Assembly: GCA_037974665.1 (NCBI GenBank) | Contig: CM075773.1 | Location: forward strand, 19,582,146-19,646,145 | Direction: 5' to 3' | DNA length: 64,000 nt | DNA from: Ehretia macrophylla | Lineage: Eukaryota > Streptophyta > Magnoliopsida > Boraginales > Ehretiaceae | Shown here: positions 26,640-38,520 of the stretch, piece after piece | Numbering within the stretch: the stretch's first letter is position 1 | How the letters are laid out: every line of letters begins with the position of its first letter | Position numbers and translations under genes: made by a program | Notes under the pieces: model-generated | Seen by the model: only the letters and a program-made list of their open reading frames with translations | Databases searched by the model: none | Told to the model about the DNA's origin: nothing

Positions 26640-29600
26640 TTCTGTGACCGAATCCCAAGGCACCTTGGGCGAGGCAACTTCGCTTCACGTAGAGGCTGGG
26701 CCCGCAAACCGTGGTCGTGGGGCTTGGGATAAGGTCTCCATCGCTCCGGGGCCCATAACTTTTGATCCGCAAGGAGTTATGCGACCCACAGCATACCGTT
26801 GGAAAGCTCTCCGAGAGCTCTACGATGGGGCAGCCAAGGTTGCTTTGCTGGGCCTTTTTTCGGAGCCCAAAATCCAATGTTATCATCAGTTTTCAGACTT
26901 TTTTATGCTTTTGTGCAATTTTTCTGTCCTGGATCGTACGTCGTGAGCAGCGGGAAGGCCGGCAACCGGATCCATCACATTTCTGTGACCGAATCCCAAG
27001 GCACCTTGGGCGAGGAAACTTCGCATCACGTAGAGGCTGGGCCCGCAAACCGAGGTCATGGGGCTTGGGACCAGGTCTCCGTCGCTCCGGGGCCCATAAC
27101 TTTTGATCCGTAAGGAGTTACGCGGCCCACAGCATACCGTTGGAAAGCTCTCTGAGAGCTCTACGACGGGGCAGCTAAACCCGCTTCGCTGGGCCTTTTT
27201 TCGGAGCCCAAAGTCCAACGTTTTCAATAGATTCCGGACACTTTTCTACTTTTGTGCTGTTTTTCTGTCCCGGATCGTACGTCGTGAGCCGCGGGAAGAT
27301 CGACAACCTGATCCATCACATTTTTGTTACCAAATCCCAAGGCACCTTGGGCGAGGCAACTTCGCTTCATGTAGAGGCTAGGCCCGCAAACCGAGGTCGT
27401 GGGGCTTGAGACCAGGTCTCCATCGCTCTGGGGCCCATAACTTTTGATCCGCAAAGAGTTATGCTGCTCACAACATACCGTTGGAATGCTCTCCGAGAGC
27501 TCTACGACGGGGCAGCCAAGCGCGCTTTGCTGGGGCTTTTTTCGGTGCCCAAAATCAAACGTTTTCTTCAGTTTTGGTACACTTTTATCCTTTTGCGCTG
27601 TTTTTCCGTCCTGGATCGTACGTCGTGAGCTGCGAAAAGGACGACAGCCTAATCCATCACATTTGTATTACCGAATTCCACGGTGCCTTGGAACGAGACA
27701 ACTTCACTTCACATAGAGGCTGGGCCTGCAAACCGAGATCGTGGGGCTTGGGACCAGGTATCCGTCGCTCCGGGGCCCATAACTTTTGATCCGCAAGGAG
27801 TTACGCTGCTCACAACATACCGTTGAAAAGCTCTCCGAGAGCTCTACGACGGGGCAGCTAAGCCCGCTTCGCTGGGCCTTTTTTCGGAGCCCAAAGTCCA
27901 ACGTTTTCAATAGATTCCGGACACTTTTCAGCTTTTGTGCTATTTTTCCGTCCCTGATCGTACGTCGTGAGCCGCGGGAAGGCCGACAACCTGATCTATC
28001 ACATTTCTGTTACCGAATCCCAAGGCACCTTGGGCGAGGCAACTTTGCTTCACGTAGATGCTGGGCCCGCAAACCGAGGTCGTGGGGCTTAGGACCAGGT
28101 CTCCATTGCTCCGGGGGCCATAACTTTTGATCCGCAAGGAGTTACGCGGCCCACAACATACCGTTGGAAAGCTCTCCGAGAGCTCTACGACGGTGCAGCT
28201 AAGCCTCCTTTGCTGGTCCTTTTTTCGGAGTCCAAAATCCAATGTTTTCGTCAGTTTCCGGACACTTTTCTGCTTTTGTGCTGTTTTTCCGTCCCGGATC
28301 GTACGTCGTGAGCCGCGGGAAGGCCGACAACCTGATCCATCACATTTCTGTGATGGAATCCCAAGGCACCTTGGGTGAGGCAACTTCGCTTCACGTAGAG
28401 GCTGGGCTCGCAAACCGAGGTCATGGGGCTTGGGACCAGGTCTCCGTTGCTCCGAGGCCCATAACTTTTGATCCGCAAGGAGTTACGTAGCCCACAGCAT
28501 ACCGTTGGAAAGCTCTCTGAGAGCTCTACGACGGGGCAGTTAAGCCTGCTTTGCTGGGCCTTTTTTCGGAGTCCAAAATCCAACGTTTTCATCATTTTCC
28601 GGACAATTTTATGCTTTCTGTGCTGTTTTTCCATCCCGGATCGTACGTTTGAGCAGCGGGAAGGCCGATAACCTAATCCATCACATTTCTGTTACCGAAT
28701 CCCAAGGCACCTTGGGCGAGGCAACTTCGCTTCACGTAGAGGCTGGGCCCGCAAACCGTGGTCGTGGGGCTTGGGATAAGGTCTCCATCGCTCCGGGGCC
28801 CATAACTTTTGATCCGCAAGGAGTTATGCGACCCACAGCATACCGTTGGAAAGCTCTCCGAGAGCTCTACGATGGGGCAGCCAAGGTTGCTTTGCTGGGC
28901 CTTTTTTCGGAGCCCAAAATCCAATGTTTTCATCAGTTTTTGGACTTTTTTATGCTTTTGTGCAATTTTTCTGTCCCGGATCGTACGTCGTGAGCAGCGG
29001 GAAGGCCGACAACTGGATCCATCACATTTTCTTTGACCGAATCCCAAGGCACCTTGGGCGAGGCAACTTCGCATCACATAGAGGTTGGGCCTGCAAACCG
29101 AGATCGTGGGGCTTGGGACCAGGTATCCGTCGCTCCGGGGCCCATAACTTTTGATCCGCAAGGAGTTACGCTGCTCACAACATTCCGTTGAAAAGCTCTC
29201 CGAGAGATCTACGACGGGGCAGCTAAGCCCGCTTCGCTGGGCCTTTTTTCGGAGCCCAAAGTCCAACGTTTTCAATAGATACCGGACACTTTTCTGCTTT
29301 TGTGCTGTTTTTCCGTCCCTGATCGTACGTCGTGAGCCGCGGGAAGGCCGACAACCTGATCTATCACATTTCTGTTACCGAATCCCAAGGCACCTTGGGC
29401 GAGGCAACTTTGCTTCACGTAGATGCTGGGCCCGCAAACCGAGGTCGTGGGGCTTGGGACCAGGTCTCCATTGCTCCGGGGCCCATAACTTTTGATCCGC
29501 AAGGAGTTACGCGGCCCACAGCATACCGTTGGAAAGCTCTCCGAGAGCTCTACGACGGGGTAGCTAAGCCCGCTTCGTTGGTCCTTTTTTCAGAGTCCAA

Positions 29601-30020
29601 AATCCAATATTTTCATCAGTTTCCGGACACTTTTCTGCTTTTGTGCTGTCTTTCCGTCCCGGATCGTACGTCGTGAGCCGCGGGAAGGCCGACAACCTGA
29701 TCCATCACATTTCTGACATGGAATCCCAAGGCACCTTGGGTGAGGCAACTTCGCTTCACGTAGAGGCTGGGCTCGCAAAACGAGGTCATGGGGCTTGGGA
29801 CCAGGTCTCCGTTGCTCCGAGGCCCATAACTTTTGATCCGCAAGGAGTTACGTAGCCCACAGCATACCGTTGGAAAGCTCTCTGAGAGCTCTACGACGGG
29901 GCAGTTAAGCCTGCTTTGCTGGGCCTTTTCTCGGAGTCTGAAATCCAACGTTTTCATCATTTTCTGGACAATTTTCTGCTTTATGTGCTGTTTTTCCATC
30001 CCGGATCGTACGTTTGAGTA
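26640..30020. repeat. Segmental duplication, six-monomer block copied as four
   Basis: The monomer from 26762 resembles the one from 28809 (offset about 2047 bp). Monomers from 27786, 28127 and 28468 resemble those from 29151, 29492 and 29833 (offset about 1365 bp). The two monomers starting at 27103 and 27444 have no counterpart in the second block. Shared private variants include AACCGTGGTCGTGGGG, GGTATCCGTCGC, TTTTCAATAGAT and GTACGTTTGAG. Confidence 0.8.
27444..27785. repeat. B-like cassette head monomer, copy 8
   Basis: The head monomer has GAATTC at 27673-27678, which is 4768 bp (14 monomers) after copy 7. The second cassette monomer is missing. The monomer from 27786 is family A but still begins with ACGCTGCTCACAAC. 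Confidence 0.8.
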
Positions 30021-33000
30021 GCGGGAAGGCCGACAACCTAATCCATCACATTTCTGTTACCGAATCCCAAGGCACCTTGGGCGAGGCAACTTCGCTTCAC
30101 GTAGAGGCTGGGCCCGCAAACCGAGGGCGTGGCGCTTAGGACCAGGTCTCCGTCGCCCCGGAGCCCATAACTTTTGATCCGTAAGGAGTTATGCGGCCCA
30201 CAGCATACCGTTGGAAAGCTCTCCGAGAGCTCTACGACGTAGCAGCCAAGCCCGCTTCACTGGGTCTTTTTTTTGAGCCCAAAATCGAACATTTTCGTCT
30301 GTTTCGGGATACTTTTCTTCCTTTGCGCTGTTTTTCCGTCCCCGATCGTACGTCGTGAGCTGCGAAAAGGACGACAGCCTAATCCATCACATTTCTCTTA
30401 CCGAATCGCACGGTGCCTTGGAACGAGACAACTTCACTTCACGTAGAGGCTGGGCCTACAAAGCGAGGGCGTGGCGCTTGGGACAAGGTCTCCGTCGCTC
30501 CGGAGACCATAACATTTGATCCGTAAGGGGTTACGCAGCCCACAGCATACCGTTGGAAAGCTCTCCGAGAGCTCTACGACGGGGCAGCCAATCCTGCTTT
30601 GCTGGGGCTTTTTTCGAAGCCCAAAATCGAATGTTTTCATCAATTTCGGGATACTTTTATCCTTTTGCGCTGTTTTTCCGTCCCGGATCGTACGTCGTGA
30701 GCTGTGAAAAGGACGACAGCCTAATCCATCACATTTCTATTACCGAATCCTACGGCGCCTTGGAACGAGACAACTTCACTTCACGTAGAGGCTGGGCCCG
30801 CAAACCGAGGGCGTGGCGCTTGGGACCAGGTCTCCTTCGCTCCGGAGCCCATAACTTTTGATCTGTAAGGAGTTACGAAACCCACAGCATACCGTTGGAA
30901 AGCTCTTCGAGTGCTCTACGACGGGGCAGCCAAGCTTGCTTGGCTGGGGCTTTGTTTGGAGCCCAAAATTGAACGTTTTCATCAGTTCTGGGACACATTT
31001 ATCCTTTTGCGCTGTTTTTCCGTCCCGGATCGTACGTCGTGAGCCGCGTAAAGGACGACAACCTAATCCATCACATTTCTATAACCGAATCCCACAGCGC
31101 CTTGGAACGAGACAACTTCACTTCACGTAGTGGCTGGTCCCGTAAAGCGGCGGCGTGGCGCTTGGGACCAGGTCTCCGTCGCTACAGAGCCCATAACTTT
31201 TGATCCGTAAGGGGTTACGTGGCCCACAGCATATCGTTGGAACGCTCTCCGAGAGCTCTACGACGGGGCAGCTAAGCCCGCTTCATTGGGGCTTTTTTCA
31301 GAGCCCAAAATCGAATATTTCATCAGTTTTAGGACACTTTTATCCTTTTGCGCTGTTTTTCCGTCCCGGATCGTACGTCGTGAGCTGCGAAAAGGACGAC
31401 AGCCTAATCCATCACATTTCTATTACCGAATCCCACGGAGCTTTGGAACGAGACAACTTCACTTCACGTAGAGGCTGGGCCTGCAAACCGAGGGCGTGGC
31501 GCTTGGGACAAGGTCTCCGTCGCTCCGGAGCCCATAACTTTTGATCCGTAAGGAGTTTCGCGGCCCACAGCATACCGTTGGAAAGCTCTCCGAGAGCTCT
31601 ACGACGGGGCAGCCAAGCTCGCTTGGCTTGGGCTTTTTTTGGAGCCCAAAATTGAACGTTTTCATCAGTTTCGGGACACTTTTATCCTTTTGTGCTGTTT
31701 TTCCGTCTCGGATCGTACGTCGTGAGCTGCGAAAAGGACGACAGCCTAATCCATCACATTTCTATTACCGAATCCCACGGTGCTTTGGAACGAGACAACT
31801 TCACTTCACGTAGAGGCTGGGCCTGCAAACCGACGGCGTGGCGCTTGGGACAAGGTCTCCGTCACTCCAGAGCCCATAAGTTTTGATTCGTAAGGGGTTA
31901 CGCGGCCCACAGCATACCGTTGGAAAGCTCTCCAAGAGCTCTACGAAAGGGCAGACAAGCCCGATTGGCTGGGGCTTTTTTTGGAGCCCAAAATTGAACG
32001 CTTTCATCAGTTTCGGGCCACTTTTATCCTTTTGCGCTATTTTTACGTCCCGGATCGTACGTCGTGAGCCGCGTAAAGGACGACAGCCTAATCCATCACA
32101 CTTCTATAACCGAATCCCACGGCGCCTTGGAATGAGACAACTTCACTTCACGTAGAGGCTGGGCCCGCAAAGCGAGGGCGTGGCGCTTCGGACCAAGTCT
32201 CCGTCGCTCCGGAGCCCATAACTTTTTATCCGTAAGGCGTTACGCGGCCCACAACATACCGTTGGAAAGTTCTCCGAGAGATCTATGACGGGGCAGCTAA
32301 TCTCGCTTTGTTGGGGCTTTTTTCTAAGCCCAAAATCAAACGTTTTCATCAGTTTCGGGACACTTTTATCCTTTTGCGCTGTTTTTCCGTCCCGGATCGT
32401 GCGTCGTGAGTTGCGAAAAGGACGACAGCCTAATCCATCACATTTCTATTACCGAATCCCTCGGCGCCTTGGAACAAGACAACTTCACTTAACGTAGAGG
32501 CTAGGCCCGCAAACCGAGGGCGTGGCGCTTGGGACCAGCTATCCGTTTCTCCGGATCCCATAACTTTTGATCTGTAAGGAGTTACGCGGCCCACAGCATA
32601 CCGTTGGAAAGCTCTCCGAGAGCTCTACGACCGGGCAGCTAAGCCCGCTTTGCTGGGGCTTTTTTCAAAGTCCAAAATCGAACGTTTTCATCAGTTTCGG
32701 GATACTTTTATCCTTTTGCCCTGTTTTTCCGTCCCGGATCATACGTCGTGAGCTGCGAAAAGGACGACAGCCTAATCCATCACATTTCTATAACTGAATC
32801 CCCCGGCGCCTTGGAACGAGACAACTTCACTTCACGTAGAGGCTGGCCCCGCAAACCGAGGGCGTGGCGCTTTGGACTAGGTCTCCGTCGCTCCGGAGCC
32901 CATAACTTTTGATCCGTAAGGAGTTACGCGGCCCACAGCATACCGTTGGAAAGCTCTTCGAGAGCTCTATGACCAGGCAGCTATGTTCGCTTTGCTGGGG

Positions 33001-35939
33001 TTTTTTTTGGAGCCCAAAATCAAACGTTTTGATCAGTTTTGGGATACTTTTATCCTTTTGCGCTATTTTTTCATCCCGGATCGTACGTCGCGAGCTACGA
33101 AAAGGACGACTGCCTAATCCATCACATTTCTATTACCGAATCCCACGGAGCTTTGGAACGAGACAACTTCACTTCACGTAGAGGCTGGGCCTGCAAACCG
33201 AGGGCGTGGCGCTTGGGACAAGGTCTCCGTCGCTCCGGAGCCCATAACTTTTGATCCGTAAGGAGTTTCGCGGCCCACAGCATACCGTTGGAAAGCTCTC
33301 CGAGAGCTCTACGACGAGGCAGCCAGGGTCGCTTGGCTGGGGCCTTTTTTGGAGCCCAAAATTGAACGTTTTTATCAGTTTTGGGACACTTTTATCCTTT
33401 TGCGCTGTTTTTCCGTCCCGGATCGTACGTCGTGAGCCGCGTAAAGGACGACAGCCTAATCCATCACATTTCTATAACTGAATCCCACGGCGCCTTGGAA
33501 CGAGACAACTTCACTTCACGTAGAGGCTGGGCCCGCAAAGCGAGGGCGTGGCTCTTGGGACCAGGTCTCCGTCGATCCAGAGCCCTTAACTTTTAATTCG
33601 TAAGGGGTTACGCGGCCCACAGCATACCGTTGGAAAGCTCTCCGAGAGCACTATGACGGGGCAGCTAAGCCCGTTTCGTTGGGGCTTTTTTCAAAGCCCA
33701 AAATTGAACATTTTCATCAGTTTCGGGACACCTTTATCCTTTTGCTATGTTTTTCCATCCCGGATCGTACGTCACGAGCTGCGAAAAGGACGACAGCCTA
33801 ATCCATCACATTTCTATTACCTAATCCCACGGAGCCTTGGAAAGAGACCACTTCACTTCACGTAGAGGCTGGGCCGGCAAACCGAGGGCGTGGCACTTGG
33901 GACAAGGTCTCCGTCGCTCCGGAGCCCATAACTTTTGATCCGTAAGGAGTTTCGCGGCCCACAACATACCGTTGGAATGCTCTCCGAGAGCTCTACGACG
34001 GGGAAGCCAAGCCCGATTGGCTAGGGCTTTCTTCGGTGCCCAAAATTGAACATTTTCATCAGTTTCGGGACACTTTATGCTTTTGCGCTATTTTTCCGTC
34101 CCGGATCGTACGTCGTGAGCTGCGAAAAGGACGACAGCCTAATCCATCACATTTCTATTACCGTATCCCACGGAGCCTTGGAACGAGACAACTTCACTTC
34201 ACGTAGAGGCTGGGCTGGCAAACCAAGGGCGTGGCGCTTGGGACAAGGTCTCCGTCGCTCCGGAGCCCATAACTTTTGATCCGTAAGGAGTTTCGCGGCC
34301 CACAGTATACCGTTGGAAAGCTCTCTGAGAGCTCTACGACGGGGCTGCCAAGATCGCAAGGCTGGGGCTTTTTTTGGAGCCCAAAATTGAACGTTTTTAT
34401 CAGTTTTGGGACACTTTTATCGTTTTGCGCTTTTTTTCGTCCCGAATCGAACGTCGTGAGCTGCGAAAAGGACGATAGCCTAATCCATCACATTTCTATT
34501 ACCGAATCCCATGGCCCCTTGGAACGAGACAAGTTCACTTCACGTAGATGCTGGGCCCGCAAACCGAGGGCGTGGCACTTCGGACCAAGTCTCCGTCGCT
34601 CCGGAGACCATAACTTTTGATTCGTATGGAGTTACGCGGCCCACAGCATACCGTTGGAAAGCTCTCCGAGAGCTCTATGATGGGGCAGCTAAGCTCGCTT
34701 TGCTGGGGCCTTTTTCTAAGCCCAAAATCTAACGTTTTCATCAGTTTCGGGACACTTTTATCCTTTTGCGCTGTTTTTCCATCCCGGATCGTACGTAGTG
34801 AGCTGCGAAAAGGACGACAGCCTAATCCATCATATTTCTATTACAGAATCCCACGGCGCCTTGGAACCAGACAACTTCACCTTACGTAGATGCTGGGCCC
34901 GCAAACTGAGGTCGTGGCGCTTGGGACCAGCTCTCCGTCCCTCCGGAGCCCATAACTTTTGATCCGTAAGGTGTTACGCAGCCCACATCATACCGTTTGA
35001 AAGCTCTCCGAGAGCTCTACGACGGGGCAGCTAAGCCCGCTTTGCTGGGGCTTTTTTCGAAGCCCAAAATCGAACGTTTTCATCAGTTTTGGGACACTTT
35101 TATCCTTTTGCGCTGTTTTTCCATCCCGAATCGTATGTCGTGAGTTGCGAAAGGACGACAGCCTAATCCATCACATTTCTATAACCGAATCCCACGGCAC
35201 CTTGGAACGAGACAACTTCACTTCACGTAGAGGCTGGGCCCGCAAAGCGAGGGCGTGGCGCTTGGGACCAGGCCTCCGTTGCTCCAGAACCCATAACTTT
35301 TGATTCAAAAGGGGTTCCGCGACCCACAGCATACCGTTGGAAAGCTTTCCGAGAGCTCTACGACGGGGCAGCTAAGCCCACTTTGTTGGGGCTTTTTTCG
35401 TAGCCCAAAATCGAACGTTTTCTTCAGTTTCGGGACACTTTTATCCTTTTGCGCTGTTTTTTCGTCCCGAATCCTACGTAGTGAGCTGCGAAAAGGACGA
35501 CAGCCTAATCCATCACATTTCTATTACCGAATACCACGGAGCCTTGGAACGAGACAGCTTCACTTCAAGTAGAGGCTGGGCCCGCAAACCGAGGGTGTGG
35601 CGCTTGGGACCAGGTCTCCGTTGCTCCAGAGCCCAAAACTTTTGATCCGTAAGGAGTTTTGCGGCCCACAACATACCGTTGGAATGCTCTCCGAGAGCTC
35701 TACGACGGGGCAGCTAAGCCCGCTTCGTTGGGGCTTTTTTCTGAGCCCAAAATCAAACGTGTTCATCAGTTTCGGTACACTTTTCTTCTTTTGCATTGTT
35801 TTTCCGTCCCGGATCGTACGTCGTGAGCTGCGAAAAGGACGACAGCCTAATCGATCACATTTCTATTACCGAATCCCACGGCGCCTTGGAACGAGACAAC
35901 TTCACTTCACGAAGAGGCTGGGCCCACAAACCTAGGGCG

Positions 35940-38520
35940 TGGCGGTTGGGACCAAGTCTCCGTCGCTCCGGAGCCCATAACTTTTGATCCGTAAAGAGTT
36001 TCGCGGCCCACAGCATACCTTTGGAAAGCTCTCCGAGAGCTCTATGACGGGACAGCTAAGTCCGTTTCTTTGGGGCTTTTTTCTGAGCCCAAAATCGAAC
36101 GTTTTCATCAGTTTTGGGATACTTTTATCCTTTTGCGCTGTTTTTCCATCCCGGATCGTACGTCGTGAGCTGCGAAAAGGACGACAGCCTAATCCATCAC
36201 ATTTCTATTACCAAATCCCACGGCGCCTTGGAATGAGACAACTTCACCTCACGTAGAGGCTGGACCCGTAAACCGAGGGCGTGGCGCTTGGGACCAGGTC
36301 TCCATCGCTCCGAAGCCCATAACTTTTGATCCGTAAGGTGTTACGTGACCCACAGCATACCGTTGGAAAGCTCTCCGAGAGCTCTATAACGGGGCAGCTA
36401 AGCTCGCTTTTCTGGGGCCTTTTTATAAGCCCAAAATCAAACATTTTCATCAGTTTCGGGACACTTTTATCCTTTTGCGCTATTTTTCCGTCCCGGATCG
36501 TACGTCGTGAGCTGCAAAATGGACGATAGCCTAATCTATCACATTTCTATTACCGAATCCCACGGCACCTTGGAACGAGACAACTTCAATTTACGTAGAG
36601 GCTGGGCCCGCAAAGCGAGGGCGTGGCGCTTGGGACCAGCTCTCCGTGGCTCCGGAGCCCATAACTTTTGATCCGTAAGGTGTTACATGGCCCACAGCAT
36701 ACCGTTGGAAAGCTCTCCGAGAGCGCTACGACGGGGCAGCTAAGCCTGCTTTGCTGGGCTTTTTTTGGAGTCCAAAATCGAACGTTTGCATCAGTTTCAG
36801 GATACTTTTATCCTTTTGCGCTATTTTTCCGTCCCGGATCGTACGTCGTGAGTTGCGAAAAGGACGACAGCCTAATCCATCACATTTCTATAACCGAATC
36901 CCACGGCGCCTTGGAATGAGACAACTTCACTTCACGTAGAGGCTAAGCCCGCAAACCGAGGGCGTGGCGCTTGGGACCAGCTCTCCGTCGCTCCGGAGCC
37001 CATAACTTTTGATCCGTAAGGAGTTACGCGGCCCATAGCATACCGTTGGAAAGCTCTCTGAGAGCTCTATGACGAGGCAGCTAAGTTCGCTTTGTTGGGG
37101 CTTTTTTCGGAGCCCAAAATCAAACGTTTTCATCAGTTTTGGGATACTTTTATCCTTTTGCGCTGTTTTTTCGTCCCGGATCGTACGTCGTGAGCAACGA
37201 AAAAGACGACAGCCTAATCCAACACATTTCTATAACCGAATCACACGGCACCTTCAAACGAGACAACTTCACTTCACGTAGAGGCTGGGCCCGCAAAGCG
37301 AGGGCGTGGCGCTTGGGACCAGGTCTCCGTCGCTCCAGAGCCCATAACTTTTGATTCGTAAGGGTTCCGCGGCCCACAGCATACCGTTGGAAAGCTTTCC
37401 GAGAGCTCTACGACGGGGCAGCTAAGCCCGCTTCGTTGGGGCTTTATCCGTAGCCCCAAATTGAATGTTTTCATCAGTTTCAGGACACTTTTATCCTTTT
37501 GAGCTGTTTTTCCATCCCGGATCGTACGTCGTGAGCTGCGAAAAGGACGACAGCCTAATCCATCACATTTCTATTACCGAATCCCACGGAGCCTTGGAAT
37601 GAGACAACTTCACTTCACGTAGAGGCTGGGCCCGCAAACCGAGGGTGTGGCGCTTGGGACCAGGTCTCCGTCGCTCAAGAGCCTATAACTTTTGATCCGT
37701 AAGGAGTTTCGCGGCCCACAACATACCGTTGGAATGCTCTCCGAGAGCTCTACGACGGGGTAGCTAAGCCTGCTTCGTTGGGGCTTTATCCGTAGCCCCA
37801 AATCGAATGTTTTCATCAGTTTCAGGACACTTTTATCCTTTTGCGCTGTTTTTCCATCCCGGATCGTACGTCGTGAGCTGCGAAAAGGACGACAGCCTAA
37901 TCGATCACATTTCTATTACCGAATCCCATGGCGCCTTGGAACGAGACAACTTCACTTCACGTAGAGGCTGGGCCCGCAAACTGAGGGCGTGGCGGTTGGG
38001 ACCAAGTCTCCGTCGCTCCGGAACCCAAAACTTTTGATCCGTAAGGAGTTTCGCGGCCCACAGCATACCGTTGGAAAGCTCTCCGAGAGCTCTACGACGG
38101 GACAGGTAAGTCCGTTTCTTTGGGGCATTTTTCTGAGCCCAAAATCGAACGTTTTCATCAGTTTTGGGATACTTTTATCCTTTTGCGCTGTTTTTCCATC
38201 CCGGATCGTACGTCGTGAGCTGCGAAAAGGACAACAGCCTAATCCATCACATTTCTATTACCGAATCCCACGGCACCTTGGAACGAGACAACTTCACCTC
38301 ACGTAGAGGCTGGACCCGTAAACCGAGGGCATGGCGCTTGGGACCAGGTCTCCATCGCTCCGAAGCACATAACTTTTGATCCGTAAGGTTTTACGTGACC
38401 CACAGCATACCGTTGGAAAGCTCTCCGAGCGCACTACAACGAGGCAGCTAAGCCCGCTTTGCGGGGGCTTCTTTCGGAGCCCAAAATCGAATGTTTTCAT
38501 CAGTTTCGGGACACTTTTAT
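35940..38520. repeat. Six-monomer-offset duplication in family B
   Basis: Sequence near 35984-36450 resembles 38034-38500 at an offset of about 2050 bp. Shared private variants include AAGTCCGTTTCTTTGGGGC, ACCTCACGTAGAGGCTGG followed by ACCCGTAAACCGAGGGC, and CTCCATCGCTCCGAAGC. Adjacent monomers near 37434 and 37776 also share GGGGCTTTATCCGTAGCCCC at a one-monomer offset. Confidence 0.65.

Larger units (their letters stand above)
878..30117. repeat. Family A satellite block
   Basis: Most monomers here share GATCCGCAAGGAG, CGGGGCCCATAAC, GAGGTCGTGGGGCTTGGG, CTGCTTTTGTGC and GGAAGGCCGACAACCTGATCC. Two subtypes are visible. A1 has GTGAGCAGCGGGAAGG and TTTTGTGCAG. A2 has GTGAGCCGCAGGAAGG with CACCTGGGGCGAGG and TTTTGTGCTA or TTTTGTGCTG. 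They mix irregularly except where local dimers and trimers occur. Family B-like cassettes interrupt the block at several places listed separately. Confidence 0.9.
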
